Origin: Capnocytophaga sputigena
Lineage (GTDB): Bacteria > Bacteroidota > Bacteroidia > Flavobacteriales > Flavobacteriaceae
DNA length: 64,000 nt
NCBI RefSeq assembly: GCF_900446695.1
Contig: NZ_UAVP01000003.1
Location: 496,001-560,000, forward strand
Direction: 5' to 3'
The number at the start of each line of letters is the position of its first letter. Position 1 is the first letter of the stretch. The position numbers and the translations under genes are program-made. Of the stretch, positions 20,901 to 28,313 are shown in pieces. The notes under the pieces were generated by a model. The model was not told where the DNA came from. It saw nothing but the letters and a program-made list of their open reading frames with translations, and searched no databases.

Positions 20901-23803
20901 ATAGGGAATACATAGCCTGGTGCGTGACTACGAGTAGTAGTAACAGCTCCTAAACAAGTAGGATAAGCTTCAGGTTCACGCCAACGTACTGCTTTACCAC
21001 ATTGTCCTACATCCACAGTAACTTCTATGTTATTTGGACAAGGAGTCTTGACAAAAGGAGGTTCGTCTATAGGAGGCAATACTACTGTAGCTGATTTGGT
21101 ATAAGTAGTTTTATTACTACAACCTATTCCTGTTTTCAAGGTATATTCAGCCATATAAGTAGTAGTAGTATAAATATTTTCCCAAAAACTACTGCCAGTA
21201 CCCAATGGATAAGTAGTAGTTTTGTTACCATTAGCATCGAGCTTAAACCAATTGATATCAAATATATGTTCTGAGAGACCTAATTTCACACGAGCTCGGT
21301 TGCCTGTACAGAAAGGCACAGGGCGGTCAATCACCAAGAACGGATTAAAGGCATTAGTGAGGTCTATATCTATATCTTTAGGAACAGTTTGACAACGGTG
21401 TTCCACTTCCACACGGTAGAATCCAGTAGTTAGCCCTTTAAAAATATAGAAATATTTGTTATCACTCTCTTCGTATTTTTTAGTCTCTATCAAAGTAGAG
21501 GTTGTAGCAGTAACAGTAGTTTTTTTGTAGAGGCGGAAAGTAAGTGGGAAATACACCTCTTGCCCTGTAACATCTACAGCAATCATACCTGTTGCACTAC
21601 CTGAGTCACAAACTACAGGGTTTACCACTGGGTTGAGTTTTGTGAGATCAGGTATAATGATTTCTTTATAAGCTTTACCACTGGAAACATAAGGAACAGC
21701 TGGATCTATAAAGCTCCAATTTCTATAATATTTATGATTAGACTTGTTCTCAAATATAGCATGATAAGTATAGTTAAAGGGATTCATCTCAATTCTATAT
21801 TTGCCAGGTAATAGATTTGGAAAACTACCTTTTTGATCATCTATATAATTTTGCCCATTAGCTCCTATTACGTATTGCCAAGATTTATTACCATATTGAT
21901 CTTCTTGCTCTTTTTGTAAAGATACTCTATCAAAGCTAGAGTTATTTTCTACTACTATATTTCTACCTATATCAAAAATTACTTTACCTATTTCACAATC
22001 TCTTTCATATTTCAAGACTGGGTTATAAGTAGTAGCTGCTAAATCTATCTCTCTTGTAGTGGTTTTACTACAAGCATCGGTAACAGTAATTTTATATCGC
22101 CCAGCAGGTAAATTAGTATATCCTAAAGTTTGACAATAATTAGCTGGTTTGATAAGAGGAAATGTGATAGTACGTGTAACCGTATCGCTAAAGCCTATTT
22201 TTCCTTGATAAGTAATAGAAGCTACTCCATCAGCACGTTCTATTTTAAAGTTTAATGGGTAAAAAAAAGTGCCACAAGGTAGATTAAATCTAAAAGCTCC
22301 CGTTCCTTCATACATACCATAGCCCGTTTCCAATGCATCCCATACTTTTTCTATAGGTCTTGCTGTAACAGCAGGAGGAGTCCCCACACTATGAGGAGGA
22401 TAATCAGATACAAATTCATTAGATACTGCAGGAGGGCAACCTGGAGGGGTAGTTTTATAGGTATACCTATAAGTAGCCCCTGGTGTAGATGGGGTATTAC
22501 TTGGTTCATCTACCCAATTAGTTCCCACTTTGCGTTGTAATTTCAAATTACCATAACCACTTCTCCAGTCTGAAACTTGGTATATATTTCTACTCTCCCC
22601 ATTATTAAGGTCGGTATAATTAACATTGTAAACATACCAACGAGTATCATAAGTACCACACAAATATTTTTCTGTATTAGAGGTTATATTACCACAAGTT
22701 CCCTCTGTGTAATAAGTACGATTCCTCGAACAATCTTTTGCGTTATAAATAAGAGGTCCATAATAAGACACATTAATGCGATTATCTAATTTAAAACGCT
22801 CTTTGATGGTATTTTTAGGTCCTTTAATAGTAATTTCTATTTCATCTCCACTCTCAATTTCATAACTATTGGTATAATAGTAATAATCTGAAAATGTAGA
22901 CGACATATCAATGGTAATTCCTTTATTTACTATACGTAATACAGCAGTTCCTGGTTTTTTAAAGAAGTTCCTAAACTCTGTCATATCATCTATACCCTGA
23001 TAAATCAATCGATTATCTTCAGGTCTTACTAAGTCGATTCTAAACCTATACTTACAGTCTTTGTTGTTCTTCTCTAATCTTCTTAGATAAGTTTTGATAT
23101 TGATACACTCCACTACATATTTTTGTTGTGAAGGTATTTGTATACTGGGAAAACGGCGTGTTTCACCGCATTGGTTACCTATATTAGTTTTATCGTGTAT
23201 TTGTACAATTATCTGCTTATTAATAGGTAGGGGGTGTGCATTATCTCCTCTCACCTCTATATAGCCATTGTTAGCAGGACGCGAAAACTCCTGCATAGGT
23301 ACAATCACATTTCTATTCATATCGAAGATAGTTACTTGAAAAGGTCCTATCCCCCCATTAGGAATTTTAAACCTTACTCCTCCACTATTGGTTTGCCCAC
23401 AAGAAGGAGCTAAAGCCTCAAGATTTTGGATATTCATAACCTTATAGTTAGAGTCGGCATCTACCTCGCGCTCATCAAAAGCACCTGTGTCTTCATCGCG
23501 CACAATAATTTTATACTTTCCTACTTTTAAGTTATAGAAAGTATACTCGGCAGGAGCCGAAGGTGATGGGCGGTTCATCCTAAACATCTCGCCATCTTTT
23601 CCAGGTCCTTGTATCTCTACTATAAATTTACCACTGGAAGGCAAACAAATAGAGGGATAAGGGGTCATATCTTGGGCTGTTACCTTTATCTGGTTATCAC
23701 TGTAACAATTCCCTTTGATAGCCGTAGTTTGCACATTGATACATTGAGCAAATCCTGCCCCTGTGAAGATTAAAAATACAATTGCTGTAAGAAACTTTTT
23801 CAT
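11936..23803 (-). CDS. Giant secreted adhesin with SprB repeats, HYR domain and T9SS type B C-terminal domain
   Basis: The 3955-residue protein starts with a signal peptide (MKKFLTAIVFLIFTGAGFAQ). A long N-terminal region of beta-sandwich-like repeats runs to about 910. A HYR domain (about 915-990, with FPIGVHTVVYTFADTRGN), a DUF11-like domain (about 995-1155) and an Ig/PKD-like segment around 1165-1220 follow. The remainder holds SprB-type repeats; across the protein roughly two dozen units end in the pattern G.Y.V.V.D..GC. One jelly-roll-like insertion sits at about 1780-1966, opening with LFTEDFG and closing with GNDFAVDNLKV. The end is the gliding-motility-associated C-terminal domain (about 3863-3955: NYFTPNGDGENEVWKP, IYIFDRYGRR, SGDYWYIIE). 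Family knowledge places such proteins on the cell surface via T9SS, where SprB moves along the cell during gliding. Its ligand is unknown. A promoter precedes it and a strong terminator follows. Confidence 0.93.
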   Translation of the reverse strand: MKKFLTAIVFLIFTGAGFAQCINVQTTAIKGNCYSDNQIKVTAQDMTPYPSICLPSSGKFIVEIQGPGKDGEMFRMNRPSPSAPAEYTFYNLKVGKYKIIVRDEDTGAFDEREVDADSNYKVMNIQNLEALAPSCGQTNSGGVRFKIPNGGIGPFQVTIFDMNRNVIVPMQEFSRPANNGYIEVRGDNAHPLPINKQIIVQIHDKTNIGNQCGETRRFPSIQIPSQQKYVVECINIKTYLRRLEKNNKDCKYRFRIDLVRPEDNRLIYQGIDDMTEFRNFFKKPGTAVLRIVNKGITIDMSSTFSDYYYYTNSYEIESGDEIEITIKGPKNTIKERFKLDNRINVSYYGPLIYNAKDCSRNRTYYTEGTCGNITSNTEKYLCGTYDTRWYVYNVNYTDLNNGESRNIYQVSDWRSGYGNLKLQRKVGTNWVDEPSNTPSTPGATYRYTYKTTPPGCPPAVSNEFVSDYPPHSVGTPPAVTARPIEKVWDALETGYGMYEGTGAFRFNLPCGTFFYPLNFKIERADGVASITYQGKIGFSDTVTRTITFPLIKPANYCQTLGYTNLPAGRYKITVTDACSKTTTREIDLAATTYNPVLKYERDCEIGKVIFDIGRNIVVENNSSFDRVSLQKEQEDQYGNKSWQYVIGANGQNYIDDQKGSFPNLLPGKYRIEMNPFNYTYHAIFENKSNHKYYRNWSFIDPAVPYVSSGKAYKEIIIPDLTKLNPVVNPVVCDSGSATGMIAVDVTGQEVYFPLTFRLYKKTTVTATTSTLIETKKYEESDNKYFYIFKGLTTGFYRVEVEHRCQTVPKDIDIDLTNAFNPFLVIDRPVPFCTGNRARVKLGLSEHIFDINWFKLDANGNKTTTYPLGTGSSFWENIYTTTTYMAEYTLKTGIGCSNKTTYTKSATVVLPPIDEPPFVKTPCPNNIEVTVDVGQCGKAVRWREPEAYPTCLGAVTTTRSHAPGYVFPIGVHTVVYTFADTRGNTSSCSFTVTVKSNALKLKTSQRYVDTSGNPITQLTPNQAFFYELNYENVGSESIKQAVISVKLPQNATVITNGEPDLNSAGDGSSANPYPQKSYNAVNKAYEFVIGGTSGYPESTLKLGDPSRTIRIPLKIQGDCDKLLQPCANYLQTEFSITYQGGPAACPIAQQVDTGVSSITIDTSNCNRQETFCGTGVMTFEATGNFATYQWYKNGSVLTGEIHRTYQANAPGVYKVVKTNSCQGVQVETTETINYEAPSNTTDPIRAQAQNLGVTCPDNSVWTSHFYLCQGGSKNITVSYQNTAFEWQQWNGSCTESSSDCRNLEDQCWTTINNNRTFVANTAGKYRLRLPNCNQSFYFEVFTAGLTGSLTDEIHETDFTQGSVKLLLSTSGVTYKVEIFKGGAPFRTEVINTNDYRINNLSQGTYDVKVTSPQIPGCQYNGQVTINKTSQMKVTATFKGFTSCNKAKFELKAEGGAPTYRFYIWTIDGQQQYTDIPTALAAPHIAIQLAHQPSVEVEVPNITRVGEYVFLVGDTRSGAFALSNKVTVNPPNPHTFTFSATQEIQCESMPNSGVINLTFAPGTQNQNRIINLYKLDDTGARIGTPFKTSSGGLFTGIPAGTYEIEMLSQVAGTTCTYIKKPIVILPPQAPLRAYAGVVADRSCDTAHNQYKVSVNNVTGGTPPYRYSFDGENTYVTNPIGFIGGSTTIYVKDSKDCRLEIPITTQATVIPTIAFSPVVYRCDSGYGSVTITVSSTVSQTYQYSFDGSAKQTLIGNSFNRLLSPGVHTLTVYYRPTDTATTPNVLFTEDFGKDANDCLPVANTSLVCNTTGSLSDGNQVLTKQVQVSSNPNWLATAPTDPSGGRYLAVAGNGNNEVVYQKLLKGVTPNTEFTVSLDALNLIRTGVTAIPARLNVEIAKTDGTTLRSKSLATINSNSWTNYKVTFTETEMTGFANGELLLKVVNTAAATYGGLGNDFAVDNLKVSQAITYCDLKVTQLINIEKNKQMRAEKFGTEKNVSCIGAQDGEVRIRVINPTSTNILYSVERTYTTTTTWTPTTLDAQGVFIVTGLEANQNGVVSIRDANNANCAVSVAYKVGEPTPIVPTVVFMDKVTCYNGGVAKIKVSATGGNAGGYQYRVGLVSGTLGALQPVAPQVNPWEISNLAPGTYTLVVQDSKGCTTETTFEIVNKATLSVTAEPTSYCYGDAQEKKVEITIISGNGNYKVQRVGGNIYAFNTSIFEYPDALDAGTHTFVVTDGFGCQTTVTTQIYAPLSLTVSPTQTQYADCKGSSVNYTLTASGGIPTALKEFKYSVDGGATFHTIGSSTSQVTFTYPVTVATTTEFRFQVTYKPDGSECKREQYVTLAYDPPRFLTNTFTTTQATCGNNNGSVIITPSDYYVGTASHTLKVVNTLGVTQTPTALAPGNYIAHLTDDRGCVATQAFTITAAPQLTATATVSKQMGCTSSAADLAAITVTLNTGGRAPFDILLRNTTSGAQVSETSQLNNVSKVFAGLDYGNYEITITDANSCQTRMNVVILPNSNVMSITPVTPTACATTGEVRITATSSPTFTASTNAYFAIYRPGIQNPPAGSGANIETTSNPNGGTDVWHKGVASGTGVGVTIGGLTPGVQYTFIAYNMVTKCRYTQQMTVPVPTYSQMSVAIDVKNVSCATGSDGTFTFTLTNPHGSTTHIGYEVYREDNHQPIAGAVGTVPAPFTTPQVANGNLPAGKYYVKFTETIGGVASCVTSKNFEIKRSLTQLQIAAVASKKASCNTLGEAWLNITGGTATYTYGYVVSGGAAPSVMTRTVQTSSYINIPAGNWDVYVRDAYGCLQSTTVTIDIFDTPNIATVTTLACQAYHNTNGKIPVRVTLNKIGQGNHYYSLDGAADRPVVWTIANQAFELEVTPLATHTVAVKDVNGCVTTATFSTTALITATATISRNKTCATPTADITVTVAGGTGTYSYTLERLDNGIVAGAILSQDVAFPTPTGGVITIATPTTEAATYRISIYDAETVDCPIVKEVTVRDPDPINLANVVVQPYHEKCNLGLTATGTGSIDIAMPTDSDTYTFKITSAIDITTGNNVTVTTTPTIAGTHTATFTQLRGTTQGVKYQITITNSTGCEAFVETIITSPEPLELQAGVITATQYICEGTNGLSTPKVSVDTSKIRGGMPPYTIEFFDNGGNSLGNGTEYTLPNLNGGTFYATVKDASGTCATSTTSVTVAPAFELQTLSITTTTSATCVVDEVINISVTATPTYIAGTPLRYVIKGTDNAFATITTTTATSLSLTLTGSQNLAGSNYTIEVFNEKTGCSITGVYTVKDANTFEMTSHNPVRAVCHNDNGSIAITLVDKDLSNGDQSTAGFTYTVTAVSGGATTTGTVSGNTTTLTLVGGSYDIEAISNATGCKVAKHRFVVPSNPAEIKVIYVSQKVSVDCNNENGVVALTVIGGQQVYTVTLTDPTTGNVYTKPDIPEGSPGVEITQVKAGNYNITVIDALGCTTATGTLSVTVAPYNAINTASITVATTSITCIDAKDGKLKVSGVTGGAPPYNYTLVRTSATGSDLPKINTTDSEATFTGIEPGTYRVDIYDAQNCSVTVSGSYTFVNPSPITADINTLNSTFVTCKGSDSGKVEITNIAGGTPTYTLTIIRADNRQKVTPEVETTGTSHTFNDLGPSPKDSYYQVVIKDANDCTMTKTLTFTVEELPDVSINEFKYYGTCQANSNSYVDYLEVHFNNPSPDYSKITYSLNGGASATFTRTVGNIAYIDNFNRGSVTQTVEVTYTIVSSIPGMTGSCSASETITIDPYTPLTVTRVTTNTTLNTLEVLAQGGRTNNFRGYTYYFNEVSKGDNPVYKVNHNDPEKEIGGRRYKVVNVRVEDAEGCTVTATYEVEYFDIEVPNYFTPNGDGENEVWKPKYLDNNVNARIYIFDRYGRRLVVLESGQGWDGTYEKRPMPSGDYWYIIEINDQLYDKREFYGNFTLFR

Positions 23804-23870
23804 CTTTGTTTACTTTTAAGCTGTAAGTAATAATTATTTTGCGTGTAATTTATATATATATTAAACGCCA

Positions 23871-23901
23871 CAAAAATAGTATCTTTTTATTATTTACACA
23901 A
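23871..23901 (-). promoter_or_regulatory. Promoter of the 3955-residue adhesin gene
   Basis: On the minus strand TTG (23899-23901) and TATTTTTG (23871-23878) are separated by 20 bases. The leader would be about 60 bases. Confidence 0.7.
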
Positions 23902-24071
23902 TATTGTTACCTTATTTTCACACCTCTAAAGTAATACAAACTCCATAAACTACTGAAAATTAAGCGAATACACCGATGTTAAATTATTGTTAAAGTTTCG
24001 TTTAGGCAAAAGATAAGAGATAAAAGATAAGAAAAAACACAGATACTTTAAACCGAATCTTTATTGATTTC

Positions 24072-24101
24072 TTGTTATTTTGTTTTTTTTTTGTATTTTT
24101 G
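24072..24101 (+). promoter_or_regulatory. Promoter of the sugar-metabolism cluster
   Basis: TTG (24072-24074) and TATTTTTG (24094-24101) are separated by 19 bases. The leader to the ATG at 24141 would be about 33 bases. This is the only good promoter match seen before galT, suggesting one long transcript to 30952. Confidence 0.75.
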
Positions 24102-24140
24102 CCGATATAATTTAATTAATCATAAAAAATACACACTATA

Positions 24141-25004
24141 ATGACTACATTAGTGATTCTTGCCGCTGGCTTAGGAAGTCGTTTTGGCTCTGATAAACAA
24201 TTAGAAAATATACACAACGGCAACGCCTTATTTGATTATGGCATCTACGACGCTCTACAAGCTGGTTTTGACAATATCGTGCTCATCATCCGCCACGAAA
24301 TCGATAACCTCACCCGCCAACACCTTGAAAACCGCTTCAACAATGTCCCTATCACTTACGTATACCAAGACGACTATAATCCTAAAGGTATTGAACGCAA
24401 AAAACCTTGGGGAACAGGGCACGCAATGCTCTGTGTGAAAGAATTCGTAAAAAACCCTTTCCTCATTATCAATGCTGATGATTACTACGGCAAAGAAGGC
24501 TTTAAACTGATGTATGAAGCTCTTAATGCTGGTAAAGAAAAAACTTTCTTCTCAGGTGGTTACCTGCTCAAAAACACTTTGAGTGAAAATGGTACTGTCT
24601 CTCGTGGTATTTGTGAAGTAGATAAAAATCACCACCTACTCTCTATCAACGAAGCTACCAAACTGCGCAAAAATAGTGAGACTACTGCTATTGATGAGGC
24701 TACTGGCACTGAGTACCCTCTAAGTACCTACGTTTCTATGAATTTCTGGGGATTTACTCACGAAGTATTGGATATAGCCGATCATTATTTCAAAGAATTT
24801 GTAGCCGAACATAAAGATGACCCTAAGGCAGAATTTTATATTCCTATGGTTGTACAACACGCAATCAAAGACTATGGATATAAATTGGAAGTATTGCCTA
24901 ACCACGATAACTGGTTTGGAATGACCTATCACGAAGATCTTGCTCTGGTACAAAACGAAATTCAAAAACTCGTAGATAAGGGTAGCTATCCCGATAAATT
25001 CTAA
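24141..25004 (+). CDS. Sugar-1-phosphate nucleotidyltransferase family protein
   Basis: The 287-residue protein has the nucleotidyltransferase (GT-A-like) signature at its start: VILAAGLGSRFGSDKQ (residues 5-20), with the phosphate-binding Gly-rich loop and a basic residue. The metal-binding strand FLIINADDYYG lies at about 108-118. It would transfer a nucleotidyl group from NTP to a sugar 1-phosphate. It is the first gene of a cluster with a NahK-like sugar kinase and the Leloir genes, so a hexose- or hexosamine-1-phosphate substrate is plausible but not shown. No left-handed beta-helix acyltransferase domain follows, unlike GlmU. Confidence 0.85.
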   Translation: MTTLVILAAGLGSRFGSDKQLENIHNGNALFDYGIYDALQAGFDNIVLIIRHEIDNLTRQHLENRFNNVPITYVYQDDYNPKGIERKKPWGTGHAMLCVKEFVKNPFLIINADDYYGKEGFKLMYEALNAGKEKTFFSGGYLLKNTLSENGTVSRGICEVDKNHHLLSINEATKLRKNSETTAIDEATGTEYPLSTYVSMNFWGFTHEVLDIADHYFKEFVAEHKDDPKAEFYIPMVVQHAIKDYGYKLEVLPNHDNWFGMTYHEDLALVQNEIQKLVDKGSYPDKF

Positions 25005-25019
25005 TAAAATGTTTAACCT

Positions 25020-25048
25020 GTAAGAGATAATAAGTTTTTTTCACTTCT
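25020..25048 (+). repeat. Intergenic hairpin of the GTAAGAGATAA family (second copy)
   Basis: GTAAGAGATAA (25020-25030) pairs perfectly with TTATCTCTTAC (25038-25048). The pairing might extend inward by a few bases past a mismatch. It lies in the 70-base spacer between the nucleotidyltransferase and the kinase and might reduce read-through within the operon. Confidence 0.75.
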
Positions 25049-25074
25049 TATCTCTTACCTCTTATTTAAGTACA

Positions 25075-26118
25075 ATGAAAGAAATAGCCAATCAATTTAT
25101 TTTAGAAGGGGACATCCTTTCTGTAGAACCTTATGGTAATGGGCACATCAACCGCACCTATTTGGTGAAAACAAATGTTACTAACTATATCCTTCAAGGA
25201 ATTAACAGCAATGTGTTTAAAACCCCCGACTGCATCATCAAAAATATTGAACTACTTTGGGAAACTGAACCTAACAATCGTGTTATTCTCCCAATGATGC
25301 CTGCTAAACAAGGTGGTTATTCTGTAAATGCTGAAGCTATTGTGTGGCGTGTATTTCCTTTTGCTGAAGGTTATACTTCCTATGAGTTCATCGAAGCTCC
25401 TTGGCAAGCCGAAAAAGCAGCTACTGCTTTTGCTACTTTTATGAAAACCTTTGCTAACATTGATACTTCTCGCTTGCAAGCTACCATTCCTAACTTCCAT
25501 AACGGGCATTTGCGTTTCCAACAATTAGAAGATGCCTACGCTCAAGCTACTCTAGACCGCAAGAAAAAAGCTCAAAAACTATACGAGTTTGCTCAACAAC
25601 ACAAAGTGATTTTCGACCTTATCCAAAAAGAAGTAGACGAAAAACGCATACCCATTCGTGTAACTCACAACGACACCAAAATCAATAATGTACTCATCAA
25701 TAAAGAAAACCCTGATGATTTTAGAGTAATCGACCTCGATACAGTGATGCAAGGTATTTTGTTGTATGATTTTGGTGATATGGTACGCACTTCGGTAAGC
25801 CCTACCGAAGAAAATGAAGCTGACGATACTAAAATTGTATTCAACACTGAGTTTTTCGAAGCGCTTTGTAAAGGTTTTTCAGTAATGAACCCTGTGATGA
25901 CTCCCTCAGAGAAAAAACACATCGTCGACGGAGCCAAATATATGATATTCATTATTGGTATTCGTTTCCTCGCCGATTATTTTAATAACGATGTGTACTT
26001 CAAAACCTCATATCCTGAGGAGAATTACATTCGTGCCCGCAATCAATTTGTCCTTTTCCAACGTTTGGAAGACAAAGAAAAAGAACTCAGAGCGATTGCC
26101 AAAAAGTACTTTAAATAG
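25075..26118 (+). CDS. APH-fold sugar kinase, N-acetylhexosamine 1-kinase (NahK)-like
   Basis: The 347-residue protein is of the aminoglycoside-phosphotransferase (choline/ethanolamine kinase) fold. The N-terminal lobe contains GNGHINRTYLV (about 21-31). The catalytic loop reads THNDTKINNVL (Brenner-like motif with Asp as catalytic base) and the metal-binding segment reads VIDLDTVMQG..LYDFGD. These segments resemble bifidobacterial N-acetylhexosamine 1-kinase, which phosphorylates GlcNAc and GalNAc at the anomeric carbon. Placement between a nucleotidyltransferase and galK/galM/galT supports sugar 1-phosphorylation rather than antibiotic resistance. The exact substrate is inferred. Confidence 0.75.
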   Translation: MKEIANQFILEGDILSVEPYGNGHINRTYLVKTNVTNYILQGINSNVFKTPDCIIKNIELLWETEPNNRVILPMMPAKQGGYSVNAEAIVWRVFPFAEGYTSYEFIEAPWQAEKAATAFATFMKTFANIDTSRLQATIPNFHNGHLRFQQLEDAYAQATLDRKKKAQKLYEFAQQHKVIFDLIQKEVDEKRIPIRVTHNDTKINNVLINKENPDDFRVIDLDTVMQGILLYDFGDMVRTSVSPTEENEADDTKIVFNTEFFEALCKGFSVMNPVMTPSEKKHIVDGAKYMIFIIGIRFLADYFNNDVYFKTSYPEENYIRARNQFVLFQRLEDKEKELRAIAKKYFK

Positions 26119-26140
26119 GTAATACAAACTTTTAGTTTGA

Positions 26141-26155
26141 AACTTTGCCAAAGTT
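26141..26155. repeat. Small palindrome AACTTTG-C-CAAAGTT
   Basis: A perfect 7-bp inverted repeat with a one-base centre lies in the spacer before the hydrolase gene. The half-site CTTTGxCAAAG recurs in the repeat array at 55886-55985, suggesting a dispersed short element. Confidence 0.6.
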
Positions 26156-26196
26156 GAAACCAAGCTAATTTTTAATTTAAAATCTATTTTTTTACT

Positions 26197-27024
26197 ATGA
26201 GAAATGTTTTTATAACCTCCCTTTTACTTATTTTGCCACTATCTACGTTTGGACAATCTCCATTCTCAGTGAAAAAAGTAGGAGAAAAAGGAAGTCCTAT
26301 TTTGTTTATTCCAGGACTTGGCTGCTCCAGCGATGTCTGGCAAGAGACTGTCCCTGCTCTGATCACTAACCACACTTGCTACCTGCTTACCTTAGCGGGG
26401 TTTGGAGGAATTACCCCTGTAAAGAATCCAAGTTTGGACTATTGGACAGATGCCATTATCTCCTATATCAAAAAGGAGAACATCCAAAAACCTACGATTG
26501 TAGGGCATAGCTTAGGGGGCATCCTTGCTATGAAAATAGCTGCTAAAGCCTCTGACCTACTTGATAGAATAGTGATTGTAGATGCTTTGCCTTGCTTGCC
26601 TTTGCTTTCTGATCCTAATTTTAAGATAACACCTAACAAGGATTGTACTCCTATGATCAAGGAACTTACAGCAATGCCCAAAGAAGACTTTGAGCGTTCG
26701 CAAATGGCTTCAATGATGTACTATACAACAAAGGAAGCCAAGAAGCCTACCATCGTTCAGTGGAGTGTAGCCTCAGATAGGGAGACCCTCGCCAAACTTG
26801 TGTGTGAAATCTCTAATACAGACCTCAGAGAGGAAATAAAACAGATAAAAGTGCCTGCCTTAGTACTCTTAGAGTCCGTATTTACTTCTTCAAAAGACAA
26901 CATAAGAGATCAATATCAAAATTTATCTTTGAGAGACCTTAGATATGCCAATAAAGGCCTCCACTTTATTATGTATGATGACTTTGATTGGTATTTGACT
27001 CAGCTAAAATCCTTTATAAGATAA
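26197..27024 (+). CDS. Secreted alpha/beta-hydrolase
   Basis: The 275-residue protein has a signal peptide (MRNVFITSLLLILPLSTFGQ). The alpha/beta-hydrolase features are an oxyanion-type segment PGLGCSSDVW near 48-57, the nucleophile elbow GHSLGG with Ser at about 100, and a late His in GLHFIMYDD. It would act in the periplasm or outside as an esterase, lipase or similar hydrolase; the substrate cannot be told. It interrupts an otherwise sugar-phosphate gene set, with larger spacers on both sides (78 and 119 bases) than between the gal genes, so it may have been inserted later or may deacylate a glycan. Confidence 0.85.
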   Translation: MRNVFITSLLLILPLSTFGQSPFSVKKVGEKGSPILFIPGLGCSSDVWQETVPALITNHTCYLLTLAGFGGITPVKNPSLDYWTDAIISYIKKENIQKPTIVGHSLGGILAMKIAAKASDLLDRIVIVDALPCLPLLSDPNFKITPNKDCTPMIKELTAMPKEDFERSQMASMMYYTTKEAKKPTIVQWSVASDRETLAKLVCEISNTDLREEIKQIKVPALVLLESVFTSSKDNIRDQYQNLSLRDLRYANKGLHFIMYDDFDWYLTQLKSFIR

Positions 27025-27143
27025 GAAATATATTGTCTCTACAAGAATCATATCTATTAGGAATTGTCTTTGACAGCACTCCCTTTTTCGATTATATTAT
27101 TTAATTAAGTAATTTCTAAACAAAACTAATAACTAAAAACGAT

Positions 27144-28301
27144 ATGAAACACTTAGAACAAAAGTTTCAAGAAGTTTTCGGTGCTCCTGCCGAAAAACAT
27201 TTCTTCGCACCAGGACGTGTGAATCTCATCGGTGAACATACCGACTATAATGGTGGTAATGTATTCCCTTGTGCTATCGACAAAGGTACTTATGGTCTCG
27301 TAAAAAAACGAAATGACCGTAGATTCCGTATGTATTCTGAAAACTTTGCTGACCTCGGTGTAATGGAGTTCACCCTTGATGAACTTACTAACGACAAAAA
27401 ACACGACTGGGCTAACTACCCAAAAGGTGTGATTAAAATGTTCCTCGAAGCTGGTCAAAAAATCGATTCTGGTTTCGATATTCTCTTCTCAGGAAATATT
27501 CCTAATGGTGCAGGGCTATCTTCATCTGCTTCTATTGAGATGCTTACTGCTATCGTGCTAAAAGACCTTTTCCATCTTTCTATTGACCCTGTGGAAATGG
27601 CGCAATTAGGCAAGAAAACTGAAAACCTATTTATTGGAGTAAATTCTGGTATTATGGATCAGTTTGCAGTAGCTATGGGTAAAAAAGACCACGCTATTCT
27701 CCTTGATTGCAATACCCTTAAATACGACTATGTGCCTGTAGTACTGAAAGATGAGGTAATCGTAATTGCCAATACTAACAAACGTCGTGGTCTCGCTGAT
27801 TCTAAATACAACGAACGTCGTGCAGAATGTGATGAAGCCTTAGCCGAATTGCAAACCAAATTGCCTATCAAAGCCTTAGGAGAACTCTCTATTGAACAAT
27901 TTGAAGCCAACAAAGACCTCATCAAGAGTCCTATTCGCCAAAAAAGAGCAAAACACGCAGTATATGAAAATCAACGCACTCTTAAAGCGCAAAAAGAACT
28001 TTCTGCAGGTAATTTAGCTGAATTTGGCAAACTAATGAATCAATCACATATTTCTTTACGTGATGATTATGAAGTAACTGGTGTAGAACTCGATACTTTA
28101 GCTGCCCTTGCTTGGGAACAACCTGGGGTAGTAGGTTCACGTATGACGGGAGCTGGCTTTGGCGGTTGCACTGTAAGCATCGTAAAAAAAGACAAAGTGG
28201 ACGATTTCATTAAAAACGTAGGAGAGGCTTACAAAAACAAAATAGGTTATGCTGCCGATTTCTATATCGCTTCTGTAAGCGACGGCGCTAAAAAACTATA
28301 A
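27144..28301 (+). CDS. galK: Galactokinase
   Basis: This cytosolic GHMP kinase phosphorylates alpha-D-galactose at C1, the first step of the Leloir pathway. The 385 residues contain the galactokinase signature PGRVNLIGEHTDYNGG (about 24-39), the GHMP ATP loop GAGLSSSAS and the C-terminal GSRMTGAGFGGC. Length and motifs are normal. galM follows after 12 bases and galT 14 bases after that, forming a galK-galM-galT core operon. Confidence 0.97.
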   Translation: MKHLEQKFQEVFGAPAEKHFFAPGRVNLIGEHTDYNGGNVFPCAIDKGTYGLVKKRNDRRFRMYSENFADLGVMEFTLDELTNDKKHDWANYPKGVIKMFLEAGQKIDSGFDILFSGNIPNGAGLSSSASIEMLTAIVLKDLFHLSIDPVEMAQLGKKTENLFIGVNSGIMDQFAVAMGKKDHAILLDCNTLKYDYVPVVLKDEVIVIANTNKRRGLADSKYNERRAECDEALAELQTKLPIKALGELSIEQFEANKDLIKSPIRQKRAKHAVYENQRTLKAQKELSAGNLAEFGKLMNQSHISLRDDYEVTGVELDTLAALAWEQPGVVGSRMTGAGFGGCTVSIVKKDKVDDFIKNVGEAYKNKIGYAADFYIASVSDGAKKL

Positions 28302-28313
28302 ACAAGACAAAGT

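Larger units (their letters stand above)
23804..24140. other. Divergent intergenic region between the adhesin and the sugar cluster
   Basis: This 337-base AT-rich spacer holds two divergent promoters (minus at 23871-23901, plus at 24072-24101). Between them is a purine-rich direct repeat around 24008-24031 (AGATAAGAGATAAAAGATAAG), related to the GTAAGAGATAA hairpin arms but lacking the complementary arm. No gene or RNA signature is seen. Confidence 0.6.

Noticed and set aside
25075-26118. Aminoglycoside resistance kinase
   Set aside because: The APH fold is shared, but the segment pattern and gal context fit a sugar 1-kinase better.
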